From contig CAVQOH010000006.1 of NCBI GenBank assembly GCA_963714405.1, positions 62,001 to 126,000 on the forward strand: DNA of 64,000 bases, written 5' to 3'. Position numbers and translations under genes: made by a program. A model generated the notes under the pieces. The model saw nothing but the letters and a program-made list of their open reading frames with translations, had not been told where the DNA came from and made no database searches. Source of the stretch: JAZGGS01 sp963714405. GTDB taxonomy: Bacteria; Bacteroidota; Ignavibacteria; Ignavibacteriales; Ignavibacteriaceae. This document shows, piece by piece, positions 44,535 to 54,966 of this stretch (positions are counted from its first letter, which is position 1; every line of letters begins with the position of its first letter).

Positions 44535-46004
44535 TTATTTAGTTCTGCCGGCAATCTCTTTTAAAATCCCCTTTAACAACAAATAAAACCTTTCCACTGT
44601 TTCTATGTTAATTTTTTCATCCGGTGAATGGGCTCCCTGGATTGTTGGACCAAATGAAATCATATCCATACCAGGATTTTTATCCTCCAAAATACCGCAT
44701 TCTAATCCTGCATGAATTGCTTTAATTTCCGCATCCTTTTTAAATAATTTATTAAATACACTTTTAGAAATTTTAAGAATTTCAGAATCCATATTCGGTT
44801 TCCAACCAGGATAACCATCACCAGCTTTTACACTTCCGCCCGCAAGTTTAAAAATTGAAGCAACGCTTTCAGATATGAATTCTTTTGCACTCTCAATGGA
44901 ACTGCGTTGGCTTGTACCAATTACCACATTTCCTTTTGCTACTTTTATTGTTGCCAGATTTGTGGAAGTTTCAACTAATCCTTCCAAATCAGGGCTCATG
45001 GCTATAACCCCGTGAGGAAGAGCAAGCAGAGTATGTACAAGCAGATTTTTTAATTCAGCAGAGTAAACTGAATTAAATTTTGAATTTGATTTCTTAAATT
45101 CAATTTTTACTCCACCATCAGGCGTTTTAAACTCAATAAGTAAATTTGCTTGCATTTCCCTAATTATATTTTGCGCATTAACAACTTCACCTTTTGTTAG
45201 ATAAATTGTAGCTTCTGCCTCACGGGGAATAGCATTTCTTAAACTTCCGCCATCTATATTTGCCAATAAGAAATTTGTTCCACTTAATTTGTTTAGGGTT
45301 CTTGCTAGAATTTTAATTGCATTCCCTCTTCCTGTACTAATATCCAGTCCTGAATGACCGCCTTTAAGACCAGTAACCAGTAAATCATAGCCCACAGTAT
45401 CTTTTGGAACAGGTTCATTTTTAATTTTAAATGAAGCAACAGTATCAATACCACCTGCGCATCCCACATAAAACGCACCATCTTCTTCAGAATCCATATT
45501 TAGCATAATTTTTCCTGAAACGAATCCAGGTTTAAGATTATTAGCACCGGTTAAACCAGTTTCTTCATCAACAGTAGCTAAAATTTCAATTGGTCCATGA
45601 ACGACATCTTTGTCTGTAATTACAGCTAACGCAGCTGCTAATCCGATGCCGTTATCGGAACCAAGCGTTGTTCCATTTGCTGTTATCCAACCATCTTCAT
45701 TTAAAAGATCAATCGGATCATTATCAAAATCAAAATCTGTTTCTTTATTTTTTTCGCATACCATATCCATATGACCCTGCAGGACAACGGTTGGAGCATT
45801 TTCAAATCCTTTTGTTGCAGGTAAAAATGCAGCAATATTCCCGGATTCATCCACTTTGTACTCAATTTTAACTTGATCTAAATAATTTTTAAAATACTTA
45901 ATTATTTTTTCTTCTTTTTTTGAAGGTCTTGGAACCTGAGAAATTTCATAAAACCTTTCCCATAATAATTTGGGTTCTAATCCTTCAATTGCACTCTTTG
46001 GCAT
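44535..46004 (-). CDS. pepD: Aminoacyl-histidine dipeptidase (cytosolic non-specific dipeptidase)
   Basis: The ATG at 46004 has AAGGAG 6 bp upstream and gives 489 residues; the longer frame to 46067 adds an unlikely leader. M20C peptidase landmarks are 'VVLQGHMDMVCEKN' (zinc His and Asp), 'TTLGSDNGIGLAAALAV', 'ATVDEETGLTGANNL' (catalytic Glu), 'NMDSEEDGAFYVGCAGG', 'LKGGHSGLDISTGRGNAI' and 'IHAGLECGIL'. It hydrolyses Xaa-His and other dipeptides in the cytoplasm and binds two zinc ions. Single gene. Confidence 0.95.
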   Translation of the reverse strand: MPKSAIEGLEPKLLWERFYEISQVPRPSKKEEKIIKYFKNYLDQVKIEYKVDESGNIAAFLPATKGFENAPTVVLQGHMDMVCEKNKETDFDFDNDPIDLLNEDGWITANGTTLGSDNGIGLAAALAVITDKDVVHGPIEILATVDEETGLTGANNLKPGFVSGKIMLNMDSEEDGAFYVGCAGGIDTVASFKIKNEPVPKDTVGYDLLVTGLKGGHSGLDISTGRGNAIKILARTLNKLSGTNFLLANIDGGSLRNAIPREAEATIYLTKGEVVNAQNIIREMQANLLIEFKTPDGGVKIEFKKSNSKFNSVYSAELKNLLVHTLLALPHGVIAMSPDLEGLVETSTNLATIKVAKGNVVIGTSQRSSIESAKEFISESVASIFKLAGGSVKAGDGYPGWKPNMDSEILKISKSVFNKLFKKDAEIKAIHAGLECGILEDKNPGMDMISFGPTIQGAHSPDEKINIETVERFYLLLKGILKEIAGRTK

Positions 46005-46150
46005 ATTTAACTCCTTTTTAGTATTGAAACTTTCAGCAGAAAGCATAAAATCATTTTTTATCTTCAAAAAGTATAAGAATAGATTGTTAATATAGAAATA
46101 TCGCCGTGTAGTATCAAAAAATTATCATGAGTAAATTTTAAGTTGCAATG

Positions 46151-46441
46151 TTAGGTTACAACTTGTGTATGTAACGCAATTTCTTCAAGGATGGATGATA
46201 CTTTTAGGCATGCAGAAAATTCACCTGAAAATACTATTGATTTTCCCTTAAAATGTACTTCAAATGTTCTTTCACGGGCATATTCAAATGAACAATTTGT
46301 AGCTTTCATAAGTTGAACGATAACTTCCTCAAAAGTGTGCCATTCATCATTATATAGAATAACCCGGCTTCCTAAGCTGTTACCGGATTCTACTTCTTCA
46401 ATAATTTCCGGCTCGTAAATTTTTTCTGGCGTAAGTTCCAT
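46151..46441 (-). CDS. clpS: ClpS, adaptor of the Clp protease
   Basis: A 96-residue protein. 'RVILYNDEWHTFEEVIVQLMKAT' holds the N-degron pocket residues of ClpS (the NDxxHT motif, here NDEWHT). 'FEYARERTFEVHFKGKSIVFSGEF' carries the ClpA-contact region, and 'ACLKVSSILEEIALHTQV' is the last strand and helix. It delivers N-end-rule substrates to ClpAP-type proteases. No clpA lies in this window. Length is normal for the family. Confidence 0.92.
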   Translation of the reverse strand: MELTPEKIYEPEIIEEVESGNSLGSRVILYNDEWHTFEEVIVQLMKATNCSFEYARERTFEVHFKGKSIVFSGEFSACLKVSSILEEIALHTQVVT

Positions 46442-46583
46442 ATCAAAAAAATGGTAAAATTATAGTTCAATTAAAATATAAATTATTATTTACAAAATGA
46501 ATTTACCTGCTACACATTTAATTGATTTTAGCAGGCTCTGTCTTTATATTTTAATAACAAATAATGTAAAAAATGGAGGTTAA

Positions 46584-47336
46584 ATGAAAATAGCAGTTTG
46601 TGCAAGTCATGTTCCAGATACTGCTTCAAGAGTAAAGGTTGGCACGGATGAAAAATCAATCGATCCTTCTGGAGTAACCTTTGTAATAAATCCATATGAT
46701 GAATTTGCAGTTGAAGAAGCCTTAAAAACCAAAGAAAAGCTCGCGGATGACAGCGAAGTAATCGTTTTAAGTTTGGGCGGCCAAAACAGTAAAGAAACGA
46801 TTAGAAAAGCTCTGGCAATGGGTGTTGATAAAGGTGTCTTACTCATAGATGATGTACCAAGAGATTCAATAGGAGTCGCAAAAGCTCTTGCCGAAGAAAT
46901 TAAAACATTAGGTGCTGATCTTGTATTTTTTGGTAAACAATCTGTGGATTATGATAACAGTATTACAGGGCAACTAACAGCAGAACTACTCAATTATTCC
47001 TGTATAAGTGTTGTTGTACAATTTAATCTGGAAGGACGTAAAATTACCGCTGAGAGAGAAATTGAAGGTGGGCGCGAAGTTGTGGAAACTGAACTGCCTG
47101 CAATAATTACCTGCCAGAAAGGTTTAAATGAACCGCGATATGCTTCGCTAAAAGGAATTATGGCAGCAAAGAAAAAAGAAATTGAAGAAAAACCGGCAGC
47201 TCAATCCGAGAAGATGAGTGAAGTAATAAAGATGCATATGCCAAAACCTAAGCAGCAGGGAAGAATTATTGGAACTGATAGTTCTGCAGTACCCGAATTA
47301 GTAAAATTGTTAAGAGAAGAAGCAAAAGTAATTTAA
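46584..47336 (+). CDS. etfB: Electron transfer flavoprotein beta subunit
   Basis: 250 residues, ATG with GGAGG 5 bp upstream. 'MKIAVCASHVPDTASRVKVG', 'INPYDEFAVEEALKTKE', 'GADLVFFGKQSVDYDNSITGQLTAELL' and 'LPAIITCQKGLNEPRYASLKGIMAAKKK' are the hallmark segments. EtfB binds AMP or a second flavin and pairs with EtfA to pass electrons from acyl-CoA and other dehydrogenases to the quinone pool. etfA follows after 12 bp. Confidence 0.95.
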   Translation: MKIAVCASHVPDTASRVKVGTDEKSIDPSGVTFVINPYDEFAVEEALKTKEKLADDSEVIVLSLGGQNSKETIRKALAMGVDKGVLLIDDVPRDSIGVAKALAEEIKTLGADLVFFGKQSVDYDNSITGQLTAELLNYSCISVVVQFNLEGRKITAEREIEGGREVVETELPAIITCQKGLNEPRYASLKGIMAAKKKEIEEKPAAQSEKMSEVIKMHMPKPKQQGRIIGTDSSAVPELVKLLREEAKVI

Positions 47337-47348
47337 GGAATAAAATTT

Positions 47349-48322
47349 ATGGCATCAAAAATATTAGCTATACTCGAACAAAGAGATGGTTTGTTAAAAC
47401 GTTCAGCATTTGAAACTGTACAACAAGCAGCACAACTTGCTAAAGATTTATCACTTGAGGCAGAAGCTGTAGTTGTTGGAGGTGATATACAAAATTTAAA
47501 TGAAATTTCATCTTACGGAATTTCAAAAATAATTCATCTGAAAAATTCAGAACTTATTAATTATTCTTCATCAGGTTATACTTCTGCTTTAAGTGATTAT
47601 GCAAAAGAAACTGATGCAGATTACATAATTCTTTCAAATACATCACTTGGTAAAGATTTAGCACCTCGTATTAGTGTGCGAATTAGGTGCAGGTTGTATT
47701 GTTGATTGCACAAAACTTGATTGCTTCATCTGGAGAAATAATAGCCACGCGCCCGGTTTATGCAGGTAAAGCATTAGTTGATGTAAAACTGCTCTCTGTT
47801 AAAAAAGTTATTACTATAAGACCAAACATTTTTAAGGCAGTTCCCTTAGATACACCGTTAAACCCTGAAACAATGGTTAAGGATATTTCTTCACCTGATT
47901 TAAAAACGAAAGTTACTGAAATTAAAAAAGCAGCAGGTAAACTTGATGTTGCTGAAGCTGATATTATTGTATCCGGTGGAAGAGGTGTAAAGGGACCTGA
48001 GAATTTTCATCTTATTGAGGAACTAGCTGAAGTTCTTGGAGCTGCAGTAGGTGCTTCAAGAGCTGTAGTTGATGCTGGATGGCGACCACATAGTGAACAA
48101 GTTGGGCAAACAGGTAAAACTGTTTCACCAACATTATATGTTGCATGTGGAATTTCAGGTGCAATACAGCACCTTGCAGGTATGTCATCATCCAAATATA
48201 TTGTAGCTGTAAACAAAGATAAAGATGCACCAATTTTTAATATTGCCGATTATGGTATAAATGGTGATCTGTTTGAAGTATTGCCTGTTTTAACAGAAGA
48301 GATTAAGAAAATTAAGCAGTAG
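47349..48322 (+). CDS. etfA: Electron transfer flavoprotein alpha subunit, two frameshifts
   Basis: The N-terminal domain runs to 'GKDLAPRISV'. Frame changes near 47680 and 47720 are needed to read 'ELGAGCIVDCTKL' and then 'IASSGEIIATRPVYAGKALVDVKL'. The FAD-binding domain is intact: 'VSGGRGVKGPENFHLIEELAEVLGAAVGASRAVVDAGW', 'QVGQTGKTVSPTLYVACGISGAIQHLAGM', 'IVAVNKDKDAPIFNIADYGINGDLFEVLP'. Span is 3n+2, as expected from two inserted bases, giving about 323 residues, normal for EtfA. The two compensating shifts within 40 bp suggest a local sequence error. Confidence 0.88.
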
Positions 48323-48335
48323 CTAGGAATATTTT

Positions 48336-48932
48336 TTGCATAAAATTCAATGTGAAATACTTGGTTTATCTTCCAGTCCCTCAACCGGCGGAGCATATGC
48401 AATATTATTAAAAGAAGTTGATGGGAAAAGAAGATTACCAATAATAATCGGGGCTTTTGAAGCTCAAGCAATTGCGCTTGAAATTGAAGGGATAAAGCCC
48501 CCTAGACCACTAACACATGATCTTCTGAAGAAATTAACTGATAACCTTGGTGCTACAGTTGTAGAAGTAAATGTTGATGAACTGAGAGAAAACACTTTTT
48601 ATGCAAAAATTATTCTGGAGCTTGCAGGATTGACCCAGGAAATTGATGCACGACCCAGTGATGCAATTGCACTTGCAGTAAGAGCACAGGCACCAATCTA
48701 TGTTTCAGAATCCGTGCTTGATACAGCCGGATTTTTACCTTCGGATGAAACTGAAACGGTAGATCTCTCTACATTAAATACTCAAACAGGAAAAAGCAAG
48801 AAGAGACCTCAAACAAAGGAAGCAAAATTAGCTACTCTGCAGAGTAAATTAAGAGAGGCAATTGAAGGAGAAGAATATGAAAGGGCTGCTAAAATAAGAG
48901 ATGATATAAAAAAATTAACAAGTGATAACTAA
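48336..48932 (+). CDS. Bifunctional nuclease family protein (DUF151) with UVR motif
   Basis: A TTG start at 48336 gives 198 residues. 'IQCEILGLSSSPSTGGAYAILLKEVDGKRRLPIIIGAFEAQAIALEIEG' and 'IDARPSDAIALAVRAQAPIYVSESVLD' are the DUF151 signature. A C-terminal UVR-type motif, 'KLREAIEGEEYERAAKIRDDIKKL', follows a basic linker. Related plant and bacterial proteins have reported DNase/RNase activity. It lies 13 bp after etfA and may be cotranscribed. Physiological role unknown. Confidence 0.9.
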   Translation: MHKIQCEILGLSSSPSTGGAYAILLKEVDGKRRLPIIIGAFEAQAIALEIEGIKPPRPLTHDLLKKLTDNLGATVVEVNVDELRENTFYAKIILELAGLTQEIDARPSDAIALAVRAQAPIYVSESVLDTAGFLPSDETETVDLSTLNTQTGKSKKRPQTKEAKLATLQSKLREAIEGEEYERAAKIRDDIKKLTSDN

Positions 48933-48934
48933 TG

Positions 48935-50404
48935 TTATTTAAATAATTTTTCACCAATTTGGCATTCTAAACATCTTTCCTTTACGCAATACTTCCTGAA
49001 CAATTCTATCATCCCCTGGTAATAAACACTTTTCTTATCAACATTATCAAGATTTAAAGTGCTGCTAACCTGGTTAACAAGCTGGTTGCTGCTCTTTTGT
49101 ACATAATTTATATATAGATTTTTTGTATTCCTGGATGCTTCAGCATGAGAAAAAATTTCAAAGTAAAGAGTGAGCACTGGTAATATCACATTTACAATAA
49201 TTTCATCTGCCCTGGATAATCCCAAGAAGTATTTTAATTCTTCTTTTGATGTTTTATCAAAAGTAAAATGGTTTTTCCAGTATCCTTCTGCGTTAACAAT
49301 AATAATATTTCTTAAATAACCTGCTAATTTTTTTGTTTTATTTTCAGTAAAAGCCAAATTAAAAAACTTTTGTAATAATTGATCCGATAATATCCTTAGT
49401 AGTATTTTTGATCCGCCTGCAATTCTTATTGTAGGAAAGTTCTGCGGACGTAGTTTAAAGAAATTCCAATCGTTCGATGAAAAAGAAGGGCCGTCATATT
49501 TAACCTTAATATCATCCCACAATTCAATAAGCTCTCTTACATATTCGGCTGTTGCTTCTTCAGAAAATTTTACACTTAATGGAATTAAACCGCTTACGTT
49601 AAAAAGTGAACTTTCTATTATTTTTTGCAGGTTTTTATGTTGCGAAAACTCTTTCAAGAAATTAATATTTACAGCTTTCGCAAGCTTAAGCATTAAATCC
49701 TTATTATTTGAATAACCCAATGCCTCAAAAATCAATTCATAAACAAGCTGCTGCCAAATAAACTTATCATCAAATTCATCCGGCGAAAATTTCCTTTTAA
49801 AAAATTCTTCGCTAAAATCGTATCTTACAATTGGTTCTCTTATGTTCATTTCTCTGAGATAAACCATTTCCTTAAGGCGATGAAAAATTTTTTTAATTTT
49901 ATTTCTAAACCTTCCTGTTCCTAGATTAAAAATCAAAGTAAGTTTAATATGTTCATCAATTTTATAATTTGATTCCTCACATGGCATATAAAAAGATTTC
50001 CTGCCCTTTGCATTTTTTATTGTCCTCCTTAAACTTTCCTGAAAACTTTCATCAAGAAAGTTAGCAAGGCAAATTGATTGCACTTTTCTACCATCTTTTG
50101 TAAACACAAAATTTTTACTTTTTTCGTTTGAAAGGATTATATGCAGAATAACTTTGTTGTATTTGCTGTCAAGGTAGTGGCCGTGGGCCTTCCAATCAGA
50201 ATGAATAGTATCTATTTCCACATCGCCAAGGTAAGTGATATTTCCAATTTTAATTCTTGCATTTAAAAAATCAGGTCCTGCAAGTTCTTTATTCTGTAGG
50301 CCCGGATCAATAATTTCAATAGATTGAGAATCAGAAGTTGAAAGTGATTTTACAAACTTTTTTTCTTTCCAGATCTCATGAAGAAATTTTTCCTGAATTT
50401 TCAT
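48935..50404 (-). CDS. DUF2851 family protein
   Basis: A 489-residue soluble protein opening 'MKIQEKFLHEIWKEKKF', with 'LQNKELAGPDFLNARIKIG..YLGDVEIDTIHSDWKAHGH' near 33-75, the conserved core of DUF2851, and a Cys-rich end 'CVKERCLECQIG'. The conserved Glu/Asp/His of 'GDVEI...SDWKAHGH' resemble a nuclease-like active site, but the family has no known function to my knowledge. Convergent with the DUF151 gene, with 2 bp between stop codons. Confidence 0.85.
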   Translation of the reverse strand: MKIQEKFLHEIWKEKKFVKSLSTSDSQSIEIIDPGLQNKELAGPDFLNARIKIGNITYLGDVEIDTIHSDWKAHGHYLDSKYNKVILHIILSNEKSKNFVFTKDGRKVQSICLANFLDESFQESLRRTIKNAKGRKSFYMPCEESNYKIDEHIKLTLIFNLGTGRFRNKIKKIFHRLKEMVYLREMNIREPIVRYDFSEEFFKRKFSPDEFDDKFIWQQLVYELIFEALGYSNNKDLMLKLAKAVNINFLKEFSQHKNLQKIIESSLFNVSGLIPLSVKFSEEATAEYVRELIELWDDIKVKYDGPSFSSNDWNFFKLRPQNFPTIRIAGGSKILLRILSDQLLQKFFNLAFTENKTKKLAGYLRNIIIVNAEGYWKNHFTFDKTSKEELKYFLGLSRADEIIVNVILPVLTLYFEIFSHAEASRNTKNLYINYVQKSSNQLVNQVSSTLNLDNVDKKSVYYQGMIELFRKYCVKERCLECQIGEKLFK

Positions 50405-50621
50405 AAATATTTCAAATTCTATCTAATTCGTTTGAACTTAATAAAGTTAGATTAGTCATCGATCAATAACAAATTATTCTTAATTGTGTTGTTAGTAAAT
50501 AGAAATAAATTTGCCCTATTTTTCATGTTGTTTTATTTAATTAATAAATATTTTGATTGTTATTGTTATTGATGAATATATTTGAAAAGAAAGTAGCGGG
50601 AAATTGCACTTAGTAAAAAAA

Positions 50622-51434
50622 TTATGTGACTAATATTTCATTAATTATACTATTCATATTATCTAATTCATTTGCTGCCTGCACATCAAAATCATCCGAG
50701 TTACTTTTGTAAATAATCCCCCTGCTAACATTAATTATATAATTCTTTCTATTCGCAGAATTAAATATTTCAATAACATCTTCCAAACTTCCGCCTTGTG
50801 CACCGACACCTGGTAATAAAACAGGCAGATCATCAAATAATGTAATATTATTTTTTAGCTCAATTGAATTTGTAGCACCAAAAACTATCCCGCAATTTTT
50901 GTTCACATTCCATTCAATCACATTAGAAATTATTTTCTGGAAAAGTAACGATCCATCACTGAGCAGAAGTTTTTCAAAATCATTTGAACCCGGATTTGAA
51001 GTTAACGAGAGAATAAAGTGGAGTTTATCTTTATAATCTAAAAATGGTTCTAAAGAATCCTTACCCATAAGAGGATTGAGCGTAGATGCATCAAAACTAA
51101 ATAGTTCAAATATCGATTTTGCATACATTGCAGATGTGTTCCCAATATCTCCTTTCTTTGAATCTGCAATAATTAATGTATCAGTTGGCAAACAGGAAAG
51201 TGTTCTTTCGAGGTTTGTTAATCCGGTTATACCATCTTTTTCATAAAAGGCAAAATTTAATTTGTAAGCCGCTGCATTTTCAGCTGTTGCATCAATTATA
51301 GCTTTATTAAAACGAACAACGGGATTTACTTCACGCTTTAATGATTTAGGAAGTTTACTAATATCCGTATCCAAGCCTATACAAATAAATTTTCCTTCAC
51401 TGTTCTTTTTTTCAAGTTTTTGCAATGCGTTCAT
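50622..51434 (-). CDS. pyrF: Orotidine 5'-phosphate decarboxylase
   Basis: The ATG at 51434 lies 5 bp after rodA's stop; 270 residues. 'FICIGLDTDISKLP' and 'VVRFNKAIIDATAENAAAYKLNFAFYEKDG' open it. 'DTLIIADSKKGDIGNTSAMYAKSIF' contains the catalytic D-K-x-x-D array, and 'PVLLPGVGAQGG' is the phosphate-binding loop. It is of the larger (type 2) PyrF class and makes UMP, the last step of de novo pyrimidine synthesis. It is the final gene of the minus-strand mre cluster; pyrG is at the other end of the run. Confidence 0.93.
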   Translation of the reverse strand: MNALQKLEKKNSEGKFICIGLDTDISKLPKSLKREVNPVVRFNKAIIDATAENAAAYKLNFAFYEKDGITGLTNLERTLSCLPTDTLIIADSKKGDIGNTSAMYAKSIFELFSFDASTLNPLMGKDSLEPFLDYKDKLHFILSLTSNPGSNDFEKLLLSDGSLLFQKIISNVIEWNVNKNCGIVFGATNSIELKNNITLFDDLPVLLPGVGAQGGSLEDVIEIFNSANRKNYIINVSRGIIYKSNSDDFDVQAANELDNMNSIINEILVT

Positions 51435-51438
51435 AACT

Positions 51439-52668
51439 TTAAGTATAATTTTTTCTTGTTCTATAAATATTAGCAACAACACCCAGCATAAACATATTTA
51501 CAAGTAGTGAACTTCCTCCATAACTTACAAAGGGTAGAGGGATACCAATAACGGGCATTATACCAACAACCATACCGAGGTTAATTATAAAATGAATAAA
51601 GTAAACTGAAAGAATTCCGACAGCAACTAAACTGAGAAATTCATCTTTGGATGAAAAAGCAATTTTAAGAATTCTTGTAAACAGGAAGAAAAATACACCA
51701 AGGATTATTATACTTCCAACAAATCCGAACTCTTCACCAATTACACAGTATATAAAATCAGTCCATTGCTCAGGTATAAATTGCAATTGAGTTTGATGAC
51801 CCGAAAGAAAACCTTTACCCGTCAATCCGCCAGATCCAATTGCAACTTTAGCCTGGATGGAATTATAACCTGAACCGAGGGGGTCAGACATTGGATCGAT
51901 GAATGACATAATCCTTTTTTGTTGATGAGGACTGAGTGCTTTAAATACATAATCAGTAAAAAACCCGGCAGCAAGATTTAAAGCAAATAGTGAGCCGCTC
52001 AGAAAAATATTTTTTTTGAATATGAAAAGAGTAACAACAATTATGAGAAGTGAAGCTATAAAATATTCCATCCCAAACAACGAAGCCATTGCAACAAATG
52101 CTGGAGAAAGGACAACAAACAAACCAAATGAGCTAATACCTTTCCAGAAAATTAATGTAACAATCACCCCTAAAAAAACAATTGCTGTTCCCATATCCGG
52201 TTCAAGAAGAATTAATAGAACCGGAAGTAATCCTATTGCTAATGTAAAAATCAGATCTTTAAAAGAATCAATATCAGTGTTACTTTTGCTTAGATATAAC
52301 GCCATCAAAAATATGGTTGTTATTTTAGCAAGCTCTGATGGTTGGAATCCAAGCATTCCAAATGATATCCAGCTTCGGGAACCGGAAATTTTTTTTCCAA
52401 CAACCAAAACAACAACTAATAATAAAATTGACAGTATATAACCAGGTATTGCAGAAGCTTTAAATGAATTAGTAGGAAGTGAGTATGTGACAAAGAAAAT
52501 AAGTAATGCAACTACACCCCAGATTATTTGCTTCTGAAAATTTCCTTCTGCCGCTGGATGATTAATTGTAGAACTATAAATCGCTGCGAGACCGGCAAAA
52601 AAAAGTATCAGAACGGGAATCAATAATCCAAAATCAAATTTATCCTTTATGTTATAGTCAATTCTCAA
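51439..52668 (-). CDS. rodA: RodA, SEDS peptidoglycan glycosyltransferase for rod shape
   Basis: 409 residues with about ten membrane helices. SEDS motifs are present: 'GSRSWISFGMLGFQPSELAKI', 'LILLEPDMGTAIVFLGV', 'GSGGLTGKGFLSGHQTQLQFIPEQWTDFIYCVIGEEFGFVG' and 'MPVIGIPLPFVSYGGSSLLVNM'. The conserved Asp in the 'EQWTDFIY' loop is present. RodA polymerises glycan strands together with PBP2 (mrdA), whose gene it overlaps by 4 bp (ATGA). Confidence 0.95.
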   Translation of the reverse strand: MRIDYNIKDKFDFGLLIPVLILFFAGLAAIYSSTINHPAAEGNFQKQIIWGVVALLIFFVTYSLPTNSFKASAIPGYILSILLLVVVLVVGKKISGSRSWISFGMLGFQPSELAKITTIFLMALYLSKSNTDIDSFKDLIFTLAIGLLPVLLILLEPDMGTAIVFLGVIVTLIFWKGISSFGLFVVLSPAFVAMASLFGMEYFIASLLIIVVTLFIFKKNIFLSGSLFALNLAAGFFTDYVFKALSPHQQKRIMSFIDPMSDPLGSGYNSIQAKVAIGSGGLTGKGFLSGHQTQLQFIPEQWTDFIYCVIGEEFGFVGSIIILGVFFFLFTRILKIAFSSKDEFLSLVAVGILSVYFIHFIINLGMVVGIMPVIGIPLPFVSYGGSSLLVNMFMLGVVANIYRTRKNYT

Positions 52669-54477
52669 TTTATTATATCCGAAATTTCAGCTTTTGTAAT
52701 TGATTCATTCAATGTAGAGTTGTTTGCTTTAATTTTATTAAGATAGGTTTCTACAATTTTTTTAGCAATTGGAGCTGCGTGTGTACCCCCGAAGCCAACA
52801 TTTTCAACTACAATTGCAAATGCAATTTTTGGGTTTTCATAAGGAGCAAATCCTACAAAAAGTGCATGATCTTCACCGTGTGGATTTTGTGCAGTTCCTG
52901 TTTTACCACAAATTTCAAAATCTTCTGAACGAATGTGAGTTGCAGTACCTTTGCCATTTACAACTAAATACATCCCTTTTTTAATGATATCAAAATATTT
53001 TTCATCTATATCAACATATTTTTCTTTGAAGTTATATTTAACAATATTTTTTGAAATATCATCAACATATCCTCTTACCAAATGAGGTTCATAAGTTTTA
53101 CCATTGTTAGCTATAAGTGCAATGTACTGTGCAAGCTGTATTGCTGAAGCACTAACCTCCCCTTGCCCAATTCCTAAGCTTGCCATTATACTGCGAGGCC
53201 ATTTTTCACCATAAAGTTTTAGGTAATAATTTTCATCCGGTATTAAACCTCTGCTCTCCTCACCTATATCAATATTTGTTTTTTTATTAAAACCAAACAG
53301 TTCAGCATAGTGTTTCCAACGTTCCAATCCAATTTTGTAAATTAGCTGATAAAAAAATGTGTTGCAGGATTTTTCAATTGCGGTTATAACATTTACATAT
53401 CCATGAGATCCATGGCATTTAAAAAATCTGCCATAAGTAAATCCCCCACCGCAAAAATATGATGTGGATGAATTTATCAATCCAAGATCTAAAGCTGTAA
53501 TTGCCTCAAGCATTTTAAATGTTGAACCAGGAGGTTTAACAGACATTGTAGCACGATTAAATAAAGGTTTTTCTGGATTGTTGTAAAGTTCGGTTAGAAA
53601 ATCCTTTGAAGTTAAATATGAAAATTTATTCAAATCATAATCTGGAGAACTAACAAGTGCAATAATTTCACCAGTAGTTGGTTCTATTGCAACCAGAGCA
53701 CCTCTTCTGCCAGTAAATTCTTCCTCAGCAATTTTTTGCACATCAGCATCAATAGTTAATATAAGATCACTCCCTTTTACTGGGGGCACATCATCTGATC
53801 CGCTGTTATAACTTCCAATACTTTTCCTCTTAGAATCAACTAATATAAAACGGTTACCTTTTGTACCTCTTAACTGCTTTTCATATGTTTTTTCTATTCC
53901 ATTATGTCCAACATCATCACCCTGCCTGTAATAACTTTTATTTATCTCTAATTGTCCAGATGAAATTTCTTTTATGTATCCAAACATGTGAGATCCCCTT
54001 ACTCCAGCTGGATAGTTTCTATGCATCTCGATAATGTAATCAATACCGGGTAAGTGTTCGTGAATTTTCTTCAATCCAGGCAACGACATTAAAATCAATT
54101 CCTTTTTTGATTTTAATAGGAAGATATTTTGAATAGTGTTTATTTTTCTCCATTACATTTGAAACATACCCTGAATCAACATCAATAATTTTTTCCAGCA
54201 AATTGTTAAGCTTATAATCATAATAAGCGGGAGTAATACGAAGAGTGTAAGCAGGACTGTTGCTTACAAGTATTTCCATATTCCGATCATAAAAAATCCC
54301 CCGAAGTGGTGTGATGGTGAGTTGTTTAATGCTGTTATCGGAAGATTTTAATTCGTAGGATTCACTGTTTAATATTTGCATATCGAATAATCTAAAAGCT
54401 ATTACTGCCACACTTAATAATATAAACAAGTATATTATTGTTTTTCTGTGCTGCGATGCAAATGTATTCGATTTCAA
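52665..54477 (-). CDS. mrdA: Penicillin-binding protein 2, one frameshift
   Basis: Bitopic transpeptidase working with RodA. The first frame (54477 to about 54065) holds the membrane anchor and pedestal start ('IFYDRNMEILVSNSPAYTLRI'). After a one-base insertion near 54067 ('AAATTCAC') the chain continues 'HEHLPGIDYIIEMHRNYP'. The transpeptidase motifs are SxxK in 'KPPGSTFK' (about residue 315), SxN in 'EKSCNTFFYQ' and KTG in 'CGKTGTAQNP'. Repaired length is about 603 residues, normal for PBP2. It overlaps mreD and rodA by 4 bp each, so a real null mutation would be surprising. Confidence 0.92.
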
Positions 54478-54962
54478 TTAAAACTTCTCCTATATGGAAT
54501 CACAATAACAATTGAACTTATTACCGCTGTATATAACGCTGGCAATAATGCCTGATCGAAAAAAAGTTTAAAGATATTGGTATTAAAATCCAGTGCAGAA
54601 AAAAATGAGTAAATTACTGAATCAACAAGCGCACATGAAAGTACGATTATAGTGAACGAGTATGTATATAAATATTTTTCCCTTCGCGTTTCTGATGAAT
54701 AATATCCTGCAATAAATCCTGCAATGGATTTAGAGAGCATCATACTCCCCAATAGAGTACCTGTAGCCAAATCAAATAGTAAACCATATGCTGCACCGAG
54801 TACAGTACCGTAAACCTGCCCGTAAGAAATTGAATAATAAACAAGCAGAATGAGAATTAAATCAGGAATTATCCCATCAATGGAAATGAGAGGAATAACC
54901 GTTACCTGTAATAATAATACAATTAAAAAAATAAGAACAGGTATTAGGTATTGAAATCGCAT
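54474..54962 (-). CDS. mreD: Rod shape-determining protein MreD
   Basis: A 162-residue protein of five or six helices with the MreD pattern 'ISIDGIIPDLILILLVYYSISYGQVYGTVLGAAYGLLFDLATGTLLG'. It is a poorly conserved family, so position between mreC (4 bp) and mrdA (4-bp overlap) is the strongest evidence. It stabilises the MreBCD-RodA-PBP2 elongation complex in the inner membrane. Confidence 0.9.
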   Translation of the reverse strand: MRFQYLIPVLIFLIVLLLQVTVIPLISIDGIIPDLILILLVYYSISYGQVYGTVLGAAYGLLFDLATGTLLGSMMLSKSIAGFIAGYYSSETRREKYLYTYSFTIIVLSCALVDSVIYSFFSALDFNTNIFKLFFDQALLPALYTAVISSIVIVIPYRRSFN

Positions 54963-54966
54963 AAAA

